A stretch of DNA of 27,757 nt from JAEUIA01 sp034440255 (lineage in GTDB: Bacteria > Planctomycetota > UBA1135 > GCA-002686595), in assembly GCA_034440255.1 (NCBI GenBank), contig JAWXBU010000118.1:1-27757 (forward strand), given 5' to 3'. Shown here piece after piece: positions 6,353 to 15,131 of this stretch (positions within the stretch are counted from its first letter, which is position 1; every line of letters starts with the position of its first letter). A model generated the notes under the pieces. It made no database searches and was not told the DNA's origin. It worked only from the letters and a program-made list of their open reading frames with translations. Both the position numbers and the translations under genes were made by a program.

Positions 6353-8008
6353 ATGCAGGACTCCAGCACCACGGACTCGCTTCACACCGCAGAGACCACG
6401 AGCGAGCGACCTTGGCTCGGCGGCTGGTATTGGCTCGCGCCGATCCTCGCCCTCGCGTCGCTGCGCGGTTTCTGGGCGCCGGACGAACCGCGTTACGCGC
6501 AGATCGCCAAGGAAGCCTGGGACTCGGGCAGCTTCCTCGTGCTGCACCTGTGCGGCGAGCTGTACCCGGACAAACCGCCGCTGGTGTACTGGCTCGCGGG
6601 CGCGCTGGGGAAGCTCTCGGGCTGGTCCGAGTTCGCGATGCGCGTGCCGTCGATCCTCGCGACGATCGGCTCGGCGTGGCTCGCCGCGAAGCTCGCGCGT
6701 CGCTGGATTTCGGAGCGCGTCGCAGCGTGGACGCCGGCGTTCTACTTGGGCTGCGCGATGGTGTTCGAGATCGGCGGACGCCTGCAGCTCGATCCGCTGT
6801 TGTCCTTCTTCAGCATGGCCGCGCTCGTGCTGCTCGCCGACGACGTGGGCGGTGAGCGCGCGATCACGCGACGGACGTGGCTCGCGGGAGCGTGTCTGGG
6901 TTTGGGAGCGCTCGCCAAGGGACCCGTCGCTTGGGTGCCGGTCGGCTTGGCGCTCGTCGCGTGGGCGTGTCTGCCGAAGACGCTACGTTTCGCGCCGCGC
7001 CGCGCTTGGACTGCTTGGATCGGACTGGTCGTGCTCGCGCTCCTGCCCGTCGTGACGTGGGCCGCGCTCGCCATCCACTTCGAGCCCGCGCTCGCGCGAC
7101 CGCTGCTTTTCGGACAGCACATCGGTCGCATCACGAAGGGCGATCAGCATCCGGGTCCGGTGTGGGACCACCTGCGTTCCATGCCGCTCTTGCTCCTGCC
7201 GTGGACGTTCCTGTTCGTCGCGGGCGCGAGCGCGGCGTGGCGCTCGTTCCGGCAGCGCGAGAACGTCGGCTTGGTGCGGATCGCGTGGTGGTTCGCGGTC
7301 GTGTTCGTGTTCTTCTCGCTCATCCCGCCGAAGCGCGATCTGTACTTGCTGCCGATCTATCCGGCGGCCGCGATGATCATGGCGTTCGCGTTCGACCGCA
7401 TGCTGCGCGAGCGGCGTCTGCCGAGCTGGATCGGAGCCACGACCGCGGCACTCTTGGCCTTCGTCGGCGGCGCGCTCGCCGCAGCGCCTCTCGCCGTGTC
7501 GTTCGTCCGGTCGCGCCATCCGAACTGGCTCGGTGACGTCGAGAATCCCGCTTCGTTCGCGCGTCTGTGCGTGCCTTCGGGCATCGTGCTCGTCATTGCG
7601 GGCATCGTCGCGTGGGTAGCGGCGCGGAGATCGAACGCGAAGGCGTGGGCCGACGTGATCGGCGTGGGGCTCGCGCTCGCGTTGACGACCGCGGCGTTCG
7701 TGCTCGTGCCCGCGGTCGACGCGGACAAGTGCGCGCGCAAGTTGGCCGAGTTCCTCGCTACGCGTCCCGAGCGGCCGAGCATCCTGGCCTGCGTCGGCGT
7801 GAAACCCGAGGGCATCCGTTTCTACGGCGGCGGTCCGGCCGGTTCGATCGGCGTCGAGGAAGCGCTCGAACGCGACGGCGCCGACTTCCTCGCGGTGTGC
7901 CGCGACAAGGAGTTCGACTCCCTGCCCGAGTCGCTGCGTGCACGCGTGCGCGAGGTCGGCCGCGGTCGCATCGGCGCGCGCGCCGTGCTGGTCCTCGCCG
8001 CTAAGTGA
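6353..8008 (+). CDS. ArnT-like GT39 membrane glycosyltransferase
   Basis: This polytopic GT-C enzyme is expected to move a sugar from a polyprenyl-phosphate carrier onto a periplasmic acceptor such as lipid A or a protein. With the ATG at 6353 it has 551 aa. The first external loop carries APDEPRYA, with the catalytic-type Asp44-Glu45 pair, followed by YPDKPPLVYW at about 71-80; both are hallmarks of the ArnT/PMT family. About eleven to twelve membrane segments follow, then a short C-terminal soluble tail. The frame is open to a GTG at 6317, but ggggggc lies just upstream of the ATG pair at 6350/6353, so the start is placed there. The gene ends 8 nt inside the convergent histidine kinase gene. 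Donor and acceptor are unknown. Confidence 0.9.
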   Translation: MQDSSTTDSLHTAETTSERPWLGGWYWLAPILALASLRGFWAPDEPRYAQIAKEAWDSGSFLVLHLCGELYPDKPPLVYWLAGALGKLSGWSEFAMRVPSILATIGSAWLAAKLARRWISERVAAWTPAFYLGCAMVFEIGGRLQLDPLLSFFSMAALVLLADDVGGERAITRRTWLAGACLGLGALAKGPVAWVPVGLALVAWACLPKTLRFAPRRAWTAWIGLVVLALLPVVTWAALAIHFEPALARPLLFGQHIGRITKGDQHPGPVWDHLRSMPLLLLPWTFLFVAGASAAWRSFRQRENVGLVRIAWWFAVVFVFFSLIPPKRDLYLLPIYPAAAMIMAFAFDRMLRERRLPSWIGATTAALLAFVGGALAAAPLAVSFVRSRHPNWLGDVENPASFARLCVPSGIVLVIAGIVAWVAARRSNAKAWADVIGVGLALALTTAAFVLVPAVDADKCARKLAEFLATRPERPSILACVGVKPEGIRFYGGGPAGSIGVEEALERDGADFLAVCRDKEFDSLPESLRARVREVGRGRIGARAVLVLAAK

Positions 8009-9413
8009 GCGTGTTCGCTTCCGACCGCGACTTGGCGCGCGCCGTTCCCAGGTCGGCACGGGGGATGTGCAACGTGAAACGCGCGCCGCCGCTGGCCGAC
8101 GATCCGACTTCGACGCGACCGCCGTGTTCCGTGACCGCGCTCTTCGCGAGCGCGAGCCCGAGTCCGTAACCGATGCGCTGGCCCTGCGCCGCGGGACCGC
8201 GGAAAAAGGGCTCGAAAATGTGCTCGCGCAGCTCGGCGGGCACACCAGGGCCCTGGTCGTCGACCCGTACGGTGATCTCTTCCGCGCCTCCCTCGATCGT
8301 GACCGTGACGCAGCCGCGCGGCGGACTCCACTGGATCGCGTTCTGCGCCAAGTTGCGCACGGCGCGCAGCAGGGCTTCGCGGTCGCCGCGCAAGGACGTG
8401 TCGCCGTGCGCTTCGAGTTGCAGGTCGAGTTCGTTGCGTTCGGCGACCGAGCGTTCGCGCCGCAAGCGCAACTCGACCTCGGAAGCGAGATCGAAGTCCT
8501 CGCGCTCCGCCGTCGCGCGCGTCTCGTTGCGCGAGCAGATCGTCACGAAGTTGTCGACCGCGTCGCCGAGCCGGCGCAGCTCGTCCAGGTTACTGCGCAA
8601 CACGTCGCGGTACACCGTCGGTTCGCGGCTGGAGATCAACGCGACCTCGGTCTCGCCGATCAGGTTCTGCACGGGCGAACGCAGCTCGTGCGCGAGTCCG
8701 GCCGTGAAGATGCGCGCGTCGGCAGATTCCGCGCGGATGCGCGCCAGCGTCTCGGAGAGCGCCGACGCGATTTCGCGAAACTCCTCGGGCGAGCCTTCGA
8801 GTTCCAGCTCGGGCTCCCTCTCCTCGGCGCTCGACGAACGCAGTCGCGCGGCGACGGTGTGCAGGATCGACGACACCTTGCCGAAGAACCGGAGTGAGAC
8901 GAGCAATGTGATCGCAAACGTCGCGGCGACGAGCGCGCTGACGACGACCGCGTACCACCCTAACTGTCGATACTGCGGCGTGCCGTCGATCACGAGGCCC
9001 AGCAACGGGCCGTTCTCGACTTCGATCGTGCGCGATCGGCGTGTGTAGTCGATGCGCACCGGCGCGTCCATCTCACGCGCGGCTGGCCATTCCGAGCTCA
9101 AGAAGCGCTTGTGGCCGATTTCGATCGGCGGTCGATCGGGGCCGTCCATCCACACGCGCCACGCCATCAGATTCTCGGGGTGACGACGCTGTTCGACTTC
9201 GAATCCGCGCGTGAATTCGGCCAGGTCGAAGGTTCGGCCGCGGAACGGCGCCGTCGATTCCTCGACTTCTTCGTTGGCCAGCGCGTCGACTTGAGTCGTG
9301 ACGCTGCTCCACAGGAACAGGCCGCTCGCGATCGAGATTGCCGCGATGAACAGCAGCGTCGTGCCCACGTAGAGCCGCGTCAGGCGGCGAGCGAGAGACC
9401 AGCGCTCAGGCAT
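8001..9413 (-). CDS. two-component sensor histidine kinase
   Basis: This 470-aa inner-membrane kinase has an N-terminal membrane helix at about 14-36, a periplasmic sensor region at about 37-150, a second helix at about 152-175, and a HAMP-like linker. The dimerisation domain has phospho-acceptor His242 (AGLAHELRSPVQN). The ATPase domain has the N box (N354 to N358), G1 box DDQGPG (385-390), F box EPFFRG (401-406) and G2 box GYGLGLALAKS (415-425). The set is complete, so it should be active. Its layout resembles CusS/CopS- or PmrB-type EnvZ-class sensors, but the signal cannot be deduced. It starts 8 nt inside the response regulator gene, so the pair is co-translated, and its end overlaps the convergent ArnT-like gene by 8 nt. 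Confidence 0.95.
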   Translation of the reverse strand: MPERWSLARRLTRLYVGTTLLFIAAISIASGLFLWSSVTTQVDALANEEVEESTAPFRGRTFDLAEFTRGFEVEQRRHPENLMAWRVWMDGPDRPPIEIGHKRFLSSEWPAAREMDAPVRIDYTRRSRTIEVENGPLLGLVIDGTPQYRQLGWYAVVVSALVAATFAITLLVSLRFFGKVSSILHTVAARLRSSSAEEREPELELEGSPEEFREIASALSETLARIRAESADARIFTAGLAHELRSPVQNLIGETEVALISSREPTVYRDVLRSNLDELRRLGDAVDNFVTICSRNETRATAEREDFDLASEVELRLRRERSVAERNELDLQLEAHGDTSLRGDREALLRAVRNLAQNAIQWSPPRGCVTVTIEGGAEEITVRVDDQGPGVPAELREHIFEPFFRGPAAQGQRIGYGLGLALAKSAVTEHGGRVEVGSSASGGARFTLHIPRADLGTARAKSRSEANTLT

Positions 9414-10083
9414 GTTCGCGCGCCGCCAGCACGTAACCTTCGCCGCGCACGGTCTGGATCAATGGGCTGGCATGCGCCTCCAGCTTCTTGCGCAAGCGCG
9501 CAATGTGTACGTCGACGATGTTCGTCTCGGGATCGAAGTGGATGCCCCACACGGCCGCGAGCAGCTCGACACGCGTCATGACGCGGTCCGAATTCGAAGC
9601 GAGCACGCGCAACAAGTCGAATTCGCGCGGCGACAGGTCGATCGATCGCCCGCCGCGCCACACGGCGCGCGTAGCGAGATCCAACTTCAAATCGCCGTAC
9701 TCGATCGGCAACAGCGCCTTGCGTCGGCGAACGACGGCCTCGACCCGCGCGAGCAGCTCGGCGAAGGCGAACGGCTTGATGATGTAGTCGTCCGCGCCGA
9801 GTTGCAGGCCCTTGACGCGTTCTTCGACCGCATCGCGCGCCGTGACGAAAATCACCGGTGTTTCACGGCCCTTTTCGCGCAGATCCATCAGCACTTCCCA
9901 GCCGTCGCGCTTCGGCATCATCACGTCGAGCAGGATCAAGTCGAACGAGCGCTCGTTCTTCTGGAGCACGTCGAGCGCGGCTTGACCGTCTTCGGCCGTC
10001 TCGCACTCCACGCCGGATTCGCGCAATCCAGCGGAGATGTACGTGCGGAACTTGGGGTCGTCGTCGATGACGAGGAGGCGCAT
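9406..10083 (-). CDS. OmpR/PhoB-family response regulator
   Basis: This 225-aa transcription factor has a receiver domain at residues 1-115 with the acidic triad D7-D9, phospho-acceptor D53 (LLDVMMP), T81 and K103 (IKPF). A winged-helix DNA-binding domain follows at about 128-222, with SPREFDLL, NIVDVHIARLRKKL and the terminal VRGEGYVL hairpin typical of OmpR-type regulators. It is the partner of the histidine kinase whose start it overlaps, and it follows the EI24-like gene by 11 nt, so the three probably share one transcript. The overall form is near to CusR/CopR/QseB-type regulators. The target genes are not visible from the sequence. Confidence 0.95.
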   Translation of the reverse strand: MRLLVIDDDPKFRTYISAGLRESGVECETAEDGQAALDVLQKNERSFDLILLDVMMPKRDGWEVLMDLREKGRETPVIFVTARDAVEERVKGLQLGADDYIIKPFAFAELLARVEAVVRRRKALLPIEYGDLKLDLATRAVWRGGRSIDLSPREFDLLRVLASNSDRVMTRVELLAAVWGIHFDPETNIVDVHIARLRKKLEAHASPLIQTVRGEGYVLAAREHA

Positions 10084-10094
10084 GGGATGTCGCG

Positions 10095-10979
10095 TCAGAG
10101 TCTACTCTTGTCGAGCCGCACGAGTAGCCACAACCCGCCGACCGCGGCGGATGGAACGGCGACGATCGGTCCGGCGAAGGGGATCAAGAACACGAGACTC
10201 GTGGTCACGCCGAACGCGAAGAACGGCAGAAAGTGGCCGAAAACGAAGCGCAACCGACGCGCTAGCGACCAATCACGCCGCGAACAGGGGATGTCGACGA
10301 GCGCGATCGACGCCGCGAATCCGGCCACGCCCGCGAACGTCGGATGGCCGACGATCGGCACGAAGAGCACCCACAAGAAGCACAGCATGATCGCGCCCGC
10401 GACGATCGAAGCTTCGAGGCTGACGAGCAGGCTGCGCGCTTGATCGCTCGACAGCGCGATCACTTTTCCAGCCGTCGTGCGACCGCTCGCGAGATCGCGC
10501 GTGATGGTCTCGCGCGGATCGGCACCGAACCAACGCGCTTCGATGCGGCCTTGCATCGTGTCGAAGAACGGCGCCGCGATCGCTTGATAGACGAGCGCGA
10601 ATGTCCACGCGAACACGAACGCGAAGACGACCACCGAAACGAGAAACGTGCCCGCTTCGAGCAACGAGGCCCACGGTTCGCTCGTGACGAGATCGTTCCA
10701 TGTCGACGCGAACGCGCGCCACCCGACGAGGAACGCGACGCTGTACACGACGAACGTGATGAGGAAGGGCGGGATCAAGAGACGCTTCGTGCGCGGCATC
10801 GTCAGGAGGATCGCGAACCCGCGCGGCAAAGCCGTGAGACCGGCGCCGATTTCGGCCAGACCGCGCGGTGGCGGACCGGTGAGCGACGCTTCGCGCGGCG
10901 CGCCGCCGCAATGGGGGCAGACGCTCGTCGGAGCGTGGTATCCGCAAGTCGGACAGGGTTTCACGCCGGAAGGACGCAT
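10095..10979 (-). CDS. EI24/CysZ-like membrane protein with N-terminal zinc ribbon
   Basis: The 294-aa protein starts with a short zinc-ribbon motif, C9-x2-C12 and C21-x2-C24 (CPTCG, CPHCG), then a Pro/Gly linker. From about residue 40 it has a multi-pass EI24-type domain. Family features are the GFAILLTMPRTKRLLIPP stretch before the first helix, the APFFDTMQGRIE motif after the second, and a final pair of hydrophobic hairpins. EI24/CysZ includes the sulfate permease CysZ and poorly understood relatives, and the substrate here cannot be assigned. The zinc ribbon is an addition to the usual CysZ architecture. It is the first gene of the minus-strand set with the two-component system, a position that suggests a shared role but does not prove it. 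Confidence 0.8.
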   Translation of the reverse strand: MRPSGVKPCPTCGYHAPTSVCPHCGGAPREASLTGPPPRGLAEIGAGLTALPRGFAILLTMPRTKRLLIPPFLITFVVYSVAFLVGWRAFASTWNDLVTSEPWASLLEAGTFLVSVVVFAFVFAWTFALVYQAIAAPFFDTMQGRIEARWFGADPRETITRDLASGRTTAGKVIALSSDQARSLLVSLEASIVAGAIMLCFLWVLFVPIVGHPTFAGVAGFAASIALVDIPCSRRDWSLARRLRFVFGHFLPFFAFGVTTSLVFLIPFAGPIVAVPSAAVGGLWLLVRLDKSRL

Positions 10980-11092
10980 GAGTTTCTCGTCGAGGGTTTC
11001 AGCGGCAATCGCGTTCGAATAGACTCTTCGGCCCGCGTTTCGCGCACTCCCTCACGTCCTCGGCGCGGCACGCCGAACCGAAGCCAACACGC
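10980..11092. other. divergent promoter region between the EI24-like gene and gcdH
   Basis: This 113-bp gap must contain promoters for both directions. On the plus strand, TAGACT at 11020-11025 is a fair -10 match, with a weak TTCAGC at 10998-11003 upstream. No palindromic operator or RNA gene is evident. Confidence 0.3.
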
Positions 11093-12262
11093 ATGCAGAA
11101 CTTCCGCCAACTCGATTACCTGCACCTCGACGACTCGCTCTCCGACGAGGAAAAGATGGTGCGCGACACGGTGCGCGCCTGGGTTTCGGAGCGCTATCTG
11201 CCGCTCGCGATGGAGCACTTCGAGAACGGCACTTTCCCGATGCACCTCGTGCCCGAATTGGCCGAGCTCGGCGTGTTCGGCCCGACGATTCCCGCTGAAT
11301 ACGGCGGTCCCGGTCTGAACAACGTCTCCGCCGGCCTCATCTACCAAGAGATGGAGCGCGGCGATTCGGGTCTGCGCTCGTTCGTGTCTGTGCAAGGTGG
11401 CCTCGTGATGTACCCGATCTTCGCGTACGGCAGCGAAGCTCAGAAAAAGCGTTGGTTGCCCAAGCTCGCGACGGGCGAAGCGATCGGATGTTTCGGTCTG
11501 ACCGAGCCCGACTTCGGCAGCAACCCCGCCGGCATGCTCACGGTCGCGAAGAAGGACGGCAAGGGTTTCGTCCTGAACGGCCGCAAGATGTGGATCACGA
11601 ACGGCACCGTCGCGCACGTCGCGGTCGTGTGGGCGCGGCTCGACGGCAAGATCCGCGGATTCCTCGTGGAAAAAGGCGCGAAAGGCTTCTCGGCCCCGGA
11701 GCAGAAACACAAGTGGAGCTTGCGCGCGTCGATCACGTCGGAACTCGTGCTCGAGGACGTGAAAGTCGGCGAGGACGCGCTGCTTCCGAACGGCGAAGGT
11801 CTGAAAGCGCCGCTCGGTTGCTTGACGCAGGCACGCTACGGGATCACTTGGGGAGCGCTGGGTGCGGCGCTCGCGTGCTTCGACGAGGGCTTGCAGTACG
11901 CGAAACAACGCGTCGTGTTCGACAAGCCGCTCGCCGGTTTTCAGATCCCGCAGCAGAAACTGGCGAACATCGCGACGCAGATCTCGCTCGGTCAGTTGAT
12001 GGCGTTGCATCTCGGTCGCCTCAAGGACAAGGGCAAGTTGACACCGTCGATGGTGTCGATGGGCAAGCGCAACAACTGCCAGCTCGCGCTCGACTCGGCG
12101 CGCATCATTCGCGACTTGATGGGCGCGAACGGGATCAGCCTCGAGTATCAGGTCGGTCGCCACCTGTGCAACCTCGAGAGCGTCAACACGTACGAGGGCA
12201 CGCACGACATCCACACGCTCGCGATCGGGCAGGAATTGACGGACCTCTCGGCGTTCCGTTGA
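11093..12262 (+). CDS. gcdH: glutaryl-CoA dehydrogenase (acyl-CoA dehydrogenase family)
   Basis: This FAD-dependent enzyme oxidises and decarboxylates glutaryl-CoA to crotonyl-CoA in lysine, tryptophan and hydroxylysine breakdown. The 389-aa length is normal. Markers that separate it from other acyl-CoA dehydrogenases are DSGLRSFVSVQGGLVMYPI, GCFGLTEPDFGSNP, ARYGITWGALGAA, GRLKDKGKLTP and the KRNNCQLAL segment. The catalytic base is Glu368 in NTYEGTHDIH. No electron-transfer flavoprotein, CoA-transferase or regulator gene lies nearby, so it is probably its own unit or the head of the following run. The ATG at 11093 has no clear ribosome-binding site. The next gene begins 10 nt after the stop. 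Confidence 0.93.
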   Translation: MQNFRQLDYLHLDDSLSDEEKMVRDTVRAWVSERYLPLAMEHFENGTFPMHLVPELAELGVFGPTIPAEYGGPGLNNVSAGLIYQEMERGDSGLRSFVSVQGGLVMYPIFAYGSEAQKKRWLPKLATGEAIGCFGLTEPDFGSNPAGMLTVAKKDGKGFVLNGRKMWITNGTVAHVAVVWARLDGKIRGFLVEKGAKGFSAPEQKHKWSLRASITSELVLEDVKVGEDALLPNGEGLKAPLGCLTQARYGITWGALGAALACFDEGLQYAKQRVVFDKPLAGFQIPQQKLANIATQISLGQLMALHLGRLKDKGKLTPSMVSMGKRNNCQLALDSARIIRDLMGANGISLEYQVGRHLCNLESVNTYEGTHDIHTLAIGQELTDLSAFR

Positions 12263-12272
12263 TGCGTGGAGC

Positions 12273-13823
12273 GTGAGCCAAACGCGCTCGTTCGAACGCT
12301 GGTGGAGCACGATCGGCATCGTGCTCCTCGTCGTTGGAATGGCCGGCATTCCGCGGCAATTCCTGTCGCCGATCGACGTGTACGACGAGGGTCTGCTGCT
12401 CACGCACGCGGATTCCCTCGCGCACGGCGCCGTGCCGTACCGCGACTTCTACGCCAACTATCCGCCGGGTGTTCTGCTGCTCGTCGCGGGAGTGTGGAAG
12501 CTGACCGGCAGCTCCGTGATCGGTGTGCGAGTGCTAGGTCTCATCGTGCAGGCGCTGATCGCTTGGTTCGTCGGGCGCTTTGCCGCACGAGCGACCCACG
12601 GCCCGAACGCAGGCACGAACCAACTGCGCTTTTCGTGGCTCGCTTGCGGCGCGACGTTCTTGTGGTTGCGACACGGGCCGATTTGGCCGACGGCGTGGCT
12701 TGCCGGACTGCTGTGTGCCCTGATCTCGTTCGATCTCGCTCTGCGAGCGCGCGACTCGTCGATGCGTTGGTTCGTGGTCGGAGCGAGCTTCGGTCTCGTC
12801 GCGTGCATGCGTCACGATCTGTTCGTTTATGCGAGCGTTCTCTTCGCGCTCGTTCTCGTCGCAGCACGCATCGCGAAAGTTCCGCTCGCGTATCCGCCGC
12901 GAGCGGCAATCGTGAGCCTCTTGGTAGGCGCCAGCTTGCCGATCGTGCTGGTTTTCGGCTGGATTTTGGCCAAAGCGGATTGGCGACAGCCGTACTTGGA
13001 TCTGTACCGCGACCAGGTCGATTCGATGTTGCCGGGACGCGTGTTGCCGCTGCCGGGTCTGTGGAAGTTCGACCGTTTGGCTGTCGGGGTGTGGATCGGG
13101 ATCGTAGCGCCGATCGTGTGGCTCGCGCAGCTATGGCGTGGTCGCAGGTCGCTCGCGCTCAACGCGCTGGGACTGCTCGCCGTCGCTGGCTTGCCGCAGA
13201 TGTTGAACCGCACTGACACGCATCACGTCGTGTACGGATTGGCGCCTGGACTCGGTGTGCTGGCGATCGCAGCGCAGGACTCGCTCGAGCGCGTGCGATC
13301 GTTCTCGTTGCGAATCGCGGCGAGCCTCGCTCTGTTCGTGCTCCTCGCCGGCGGATTGCTCGGTGTGCGCCTGAGAACCGGCCGCGAATGGGTGCCGTTC
13401 TCCGTTGCGCGCGCACAGGGCACACCCGCGCGAACGAAGGAACTCGCGCTGGCACGTGAACGCGTCGTCGCGTTCGTTGCCGAGCACTCGCGCGCCACGG
13501 ATCCGATCTTCGTCGGTTGCGAACAGCACGCCCGAGTGTTCATCAGCGAGATGGATCTCTACTACCTGTGCGATCGGCGCGGCGGAGTGCGCCGGATGCA
13601 GTTCGATCCGAACCTGACGAATCGTGTCGACGAGCAGGAGAAGATGATCGCCGAGATGGATGCGCGTCATGTGAACGTCGTCGTGCTCGCGCCCTACCTC
13701 GATCCACGCGAGCCGAACGACAGCCGCAAGCGTGATTCCGAGCTCTTCGATCGTTGGCTGGGCGAGCACTTCGAGGTGGTTGAGCGCGCGGGGCCGTACC
13801 AACTGCTCCTGCGGCGCAGGTGA
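12273..13823 (+). CDS. GT-C type membrane glycosyltransferase-like protein
   Basis: The 516-aa protein has about ten membrane segments and a C-terminal soluble domain of about 140 aa (from about residue 375). After the first helix comes DVYDEG (35-40), the acidic first-loop motif of GT-C/GT39 enzymes, then YRDFYANYPPG (56-66), also common in this group. The C-terminal part, with a conserved-looking FVGCEQHARVFISEMDLYYL region, is likely periplasmic. The acceptor and lipid-linked donor are unknown. The chosen GTG at 12273 follows ggag by one nt, too close for an ideal ribosome-binding site, so the true start could be different. The gene lies 10 nt after gcdH, but a functional link is doubtful. 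Confidence 0.8.
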   Translation: MSQTRSFERWWSTIGIVLLVVGMAGIPRQFLSPIDVYDEGLLLTHADSLAHGAVPYRDFYANYPPGVLLLVAGVWKLTGSSVIGVRVLGLIVQALIAWFVGRFAARATHGPNAGTNQLRFSWLACGATFLWLRHGPIWPTAWLAGLLCALISFDLALRARDSSMRWFVVGASFGLVACMRHDLFVYASVLFALVLVAARIAKVPLAYPPRAAIVSLLVGASLPIVLVFGWILAKADWRQPYLDLYRDQVDSMLPGRVLPLPGLWKFDRLAVGVWIGIVAPIVWLAQLWRGRRSLALNALGLLAVAGLPQMLNRTDTHHVVYGLAPGLGVLAIAAQDSLERVRSFSLRIAASLALFVLLAGGLLGVRLRTGREWVPFSVARAQGTPARTKELALARERVVAFVAEHSRATDPIFVGCEQHARVFISEMDLYYLCDRRGGVRRMQFDPNLTNRVDEQEKMIAEMDARHVNVVVLAPYLDPREPNDSRKRDSELFDRWLGEHFEVVERAGPYQLLLRRR

Positions 13824-13856
13824 TCCGCTCTTTGGAGAGGCGTTCGTCACGCGCGC

Positions 13857-15131
13857 TTGAACGCCTCACTCGTCGATGGTCGATTCAGGCTGTTGAGTCT
13901 ATTTTTCCCGACTGAAATCGCGCCTCGAACGCGACGTGACCGCGTGCTCGCCGTACTGGCGCTCGCGCTCGCCGTGTTCCTCGTGTTGCGGGCTGCCCGC
14001 AAAGACGACGGCGTCCTGGCGCGCAACCGCGAGTTCGGGGCGCGCTTCCTCGCGCACGCAGACCCGTACTTCGACACGACGCGCGGCCATCGCGTGCACG
14101 GTCCCTATCCGCCGTCGTACGTGATCGCGACGGTGCCGCTCGCGCTCGTGTCGGAGGGCGTCGCGCGCGCCGGTTGGGCCGTGCTCCAAGTCGCAGCCCT
14201 CGCATCGCTCTACGTCTTGACGAAGAGCTGGCTGCGCCGCGCTTGGCCCGATCAAGCGCTGCACGCGCCGATGATCTTCGCACTCGCACTCTTGCTCGCG
14301 AGTCGCTTCCTCTTGCGCGACATGGCCGGTGGTGGAGGCAACTTGCTGTACTCCGGTCTGGCGCTGTGGGGAGTCGAGTTCGCGCTGCGCAAGCGCGCCC
14401 TCCTCGGTGGGGGATTGCTGGCGCTCTCGCTCGTGTTGAAGCCGAACTTGGCGCCGTTCGTTCTGTTCCTCGTTTGCGTGCGTCGCTGGAGAGCGCTGTG
14501 CGCATGTCTCGCGATCGCTGTCGGACTCGTTCTCGCGCCGGCACTTCACTTCGGGTTCGACGCGTGGATCGAGTTGATCGATCGTTGGCTGCACGATCTC
14601 TTCCAGTTCGCGCGTGCCGTGAACCTCGCCGACGCGCACGAAGTTCCCGACGGATTCCCTCTCGCCGACACGTCGATGAACCAGAGCGTGCGCGAGGCTC
14701 TGTGGCGTGCGCTGCCGGCGAACGTCGCCGCGTGGAGTACGCGCTTCGTCGCGTTGGCGCTTCTCGTCACTGCGAGTTGGGTCGCGATCCGCGCTCGGAG
14801 CGAGCGCGCTCTGAGTCTCGCCGTCGCGCTCTTCTTGCCTGTTTCCGTGCTGATTTCGCCCGTTTCATGGAAAGCACACCACGTCGTTCTGATCGCACTC
14901 TTCGTCGTCTTGATCGCCGAAGCACGCGACGTGCGTGCCAAGTGGCCGTGGATCCTGATCGTCGTCTACTATGTTTCGTGCGTGCTGCTCTCGGAAGAAA
15001 TCGTCGGCAAGGACCTGAAGAACGCGCTCCAAGCGTTGTCGATCGTGACGTTGGGGGCCGTGAGCCTCTTCGTCGCCGGCGTCGCACTCGCGGTGCGCAG
15101 AACGATCGCCGAAGAGGAGGCGCTCGCATGA
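13857..15131 (+). CDS. DUF2029/GT87-type membrane glycosyltransferase
   Basis: The 424-aa polytopic protein has about nine hydrophobic segments. Its early loop contains HADPYFDTT (about 67-75) and HGPYPPSYV (about 81-89), the D-P-Y...YPP layout of DUF2029/GT87 mannosyltransferase-like proteins. NEighbouring family signs are the KPNLAPF segment, where GT87 proteins usually have KP(T/Q)..P, and SWKAHHVVLIAL near the C-terminus. It probably uses a polyprenyl-phosphate sugar at the outer face of the inner membrane. The TTG at 13857 is the furthest usable start, and a purine-rich ggagagg at 13834-13840 lies rather far upstream; a GTG at 13944 is an alternative. The stop overlaps the start of the HDAC-fold gene as ATGA. 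Confidence 0.8.
   Translation: MNASLVDGRFRLLSLFFPTEIAPRTRRDRVLAVLALALAVFLVLRAARKDDGVLARNREFGARFLAHADPYFDTTRGHRVHGPYPPSYVIATVPLALVSEGVARAGWAVLQVAALASLYVLTKSWLRRAWPDQALHAPMIFALALLLASRFLLRDMAGGGGNLLYSGLALWGVEFALRKRALLGGGLLALSLVLKPNLAPFVLFLVCVRRWRALCACLAIAVGLVLAPALHFGFDAWIELIDRWLHDLFQFARAVNLADAHEVPDGFPLADTSMNQSVREALWRALPANVAAWSTRFVALALLVTASWVAIRARSERALSLAVALFLPVSVLISPVSWKAHHVVLIALFVVLIAEARDVRAKWPWILIVVYYVSCVLLSEEIVGKDLKNALQALSIVTLGAVSLFVAGVALAVRRTIAEEEALA
15115..15120 (+). promoter_or_regulatory. consensus Shine-Dalgarno of the HDAC-fold gene
   Basis: A perfect AGGAGG lies seven nt before the ATG at 15128, inside the end of the GT87-type gene. It fixes the start of the deacetylase and excludes the upstream open frame back to 14174 as coding. 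Confidence 0.8.

Noticed and set aside
3750..6353. Plus-strand 867-codon open frame
   Set aside because: It runs in another frame across two PAP2 genes and the EamA gene and is Arg-rich with no recognisable motif.
8001..8008. 8-nt overlap of convergent ArnT-like and kinase genes as a sign of frameshift or error
   Set aside because: Both stop codons are clean and both proteins end normally. Short tail-to-tail overlaps are ordinary in compact genomes.
14174..15127. N-terminal extension of the HDAC-fold gene frame
   Set aside because: It overlaps the GT87-type gene in another frame and is Arg/Ser-rich. A perfect AGGAGG fixes the start at 15128.
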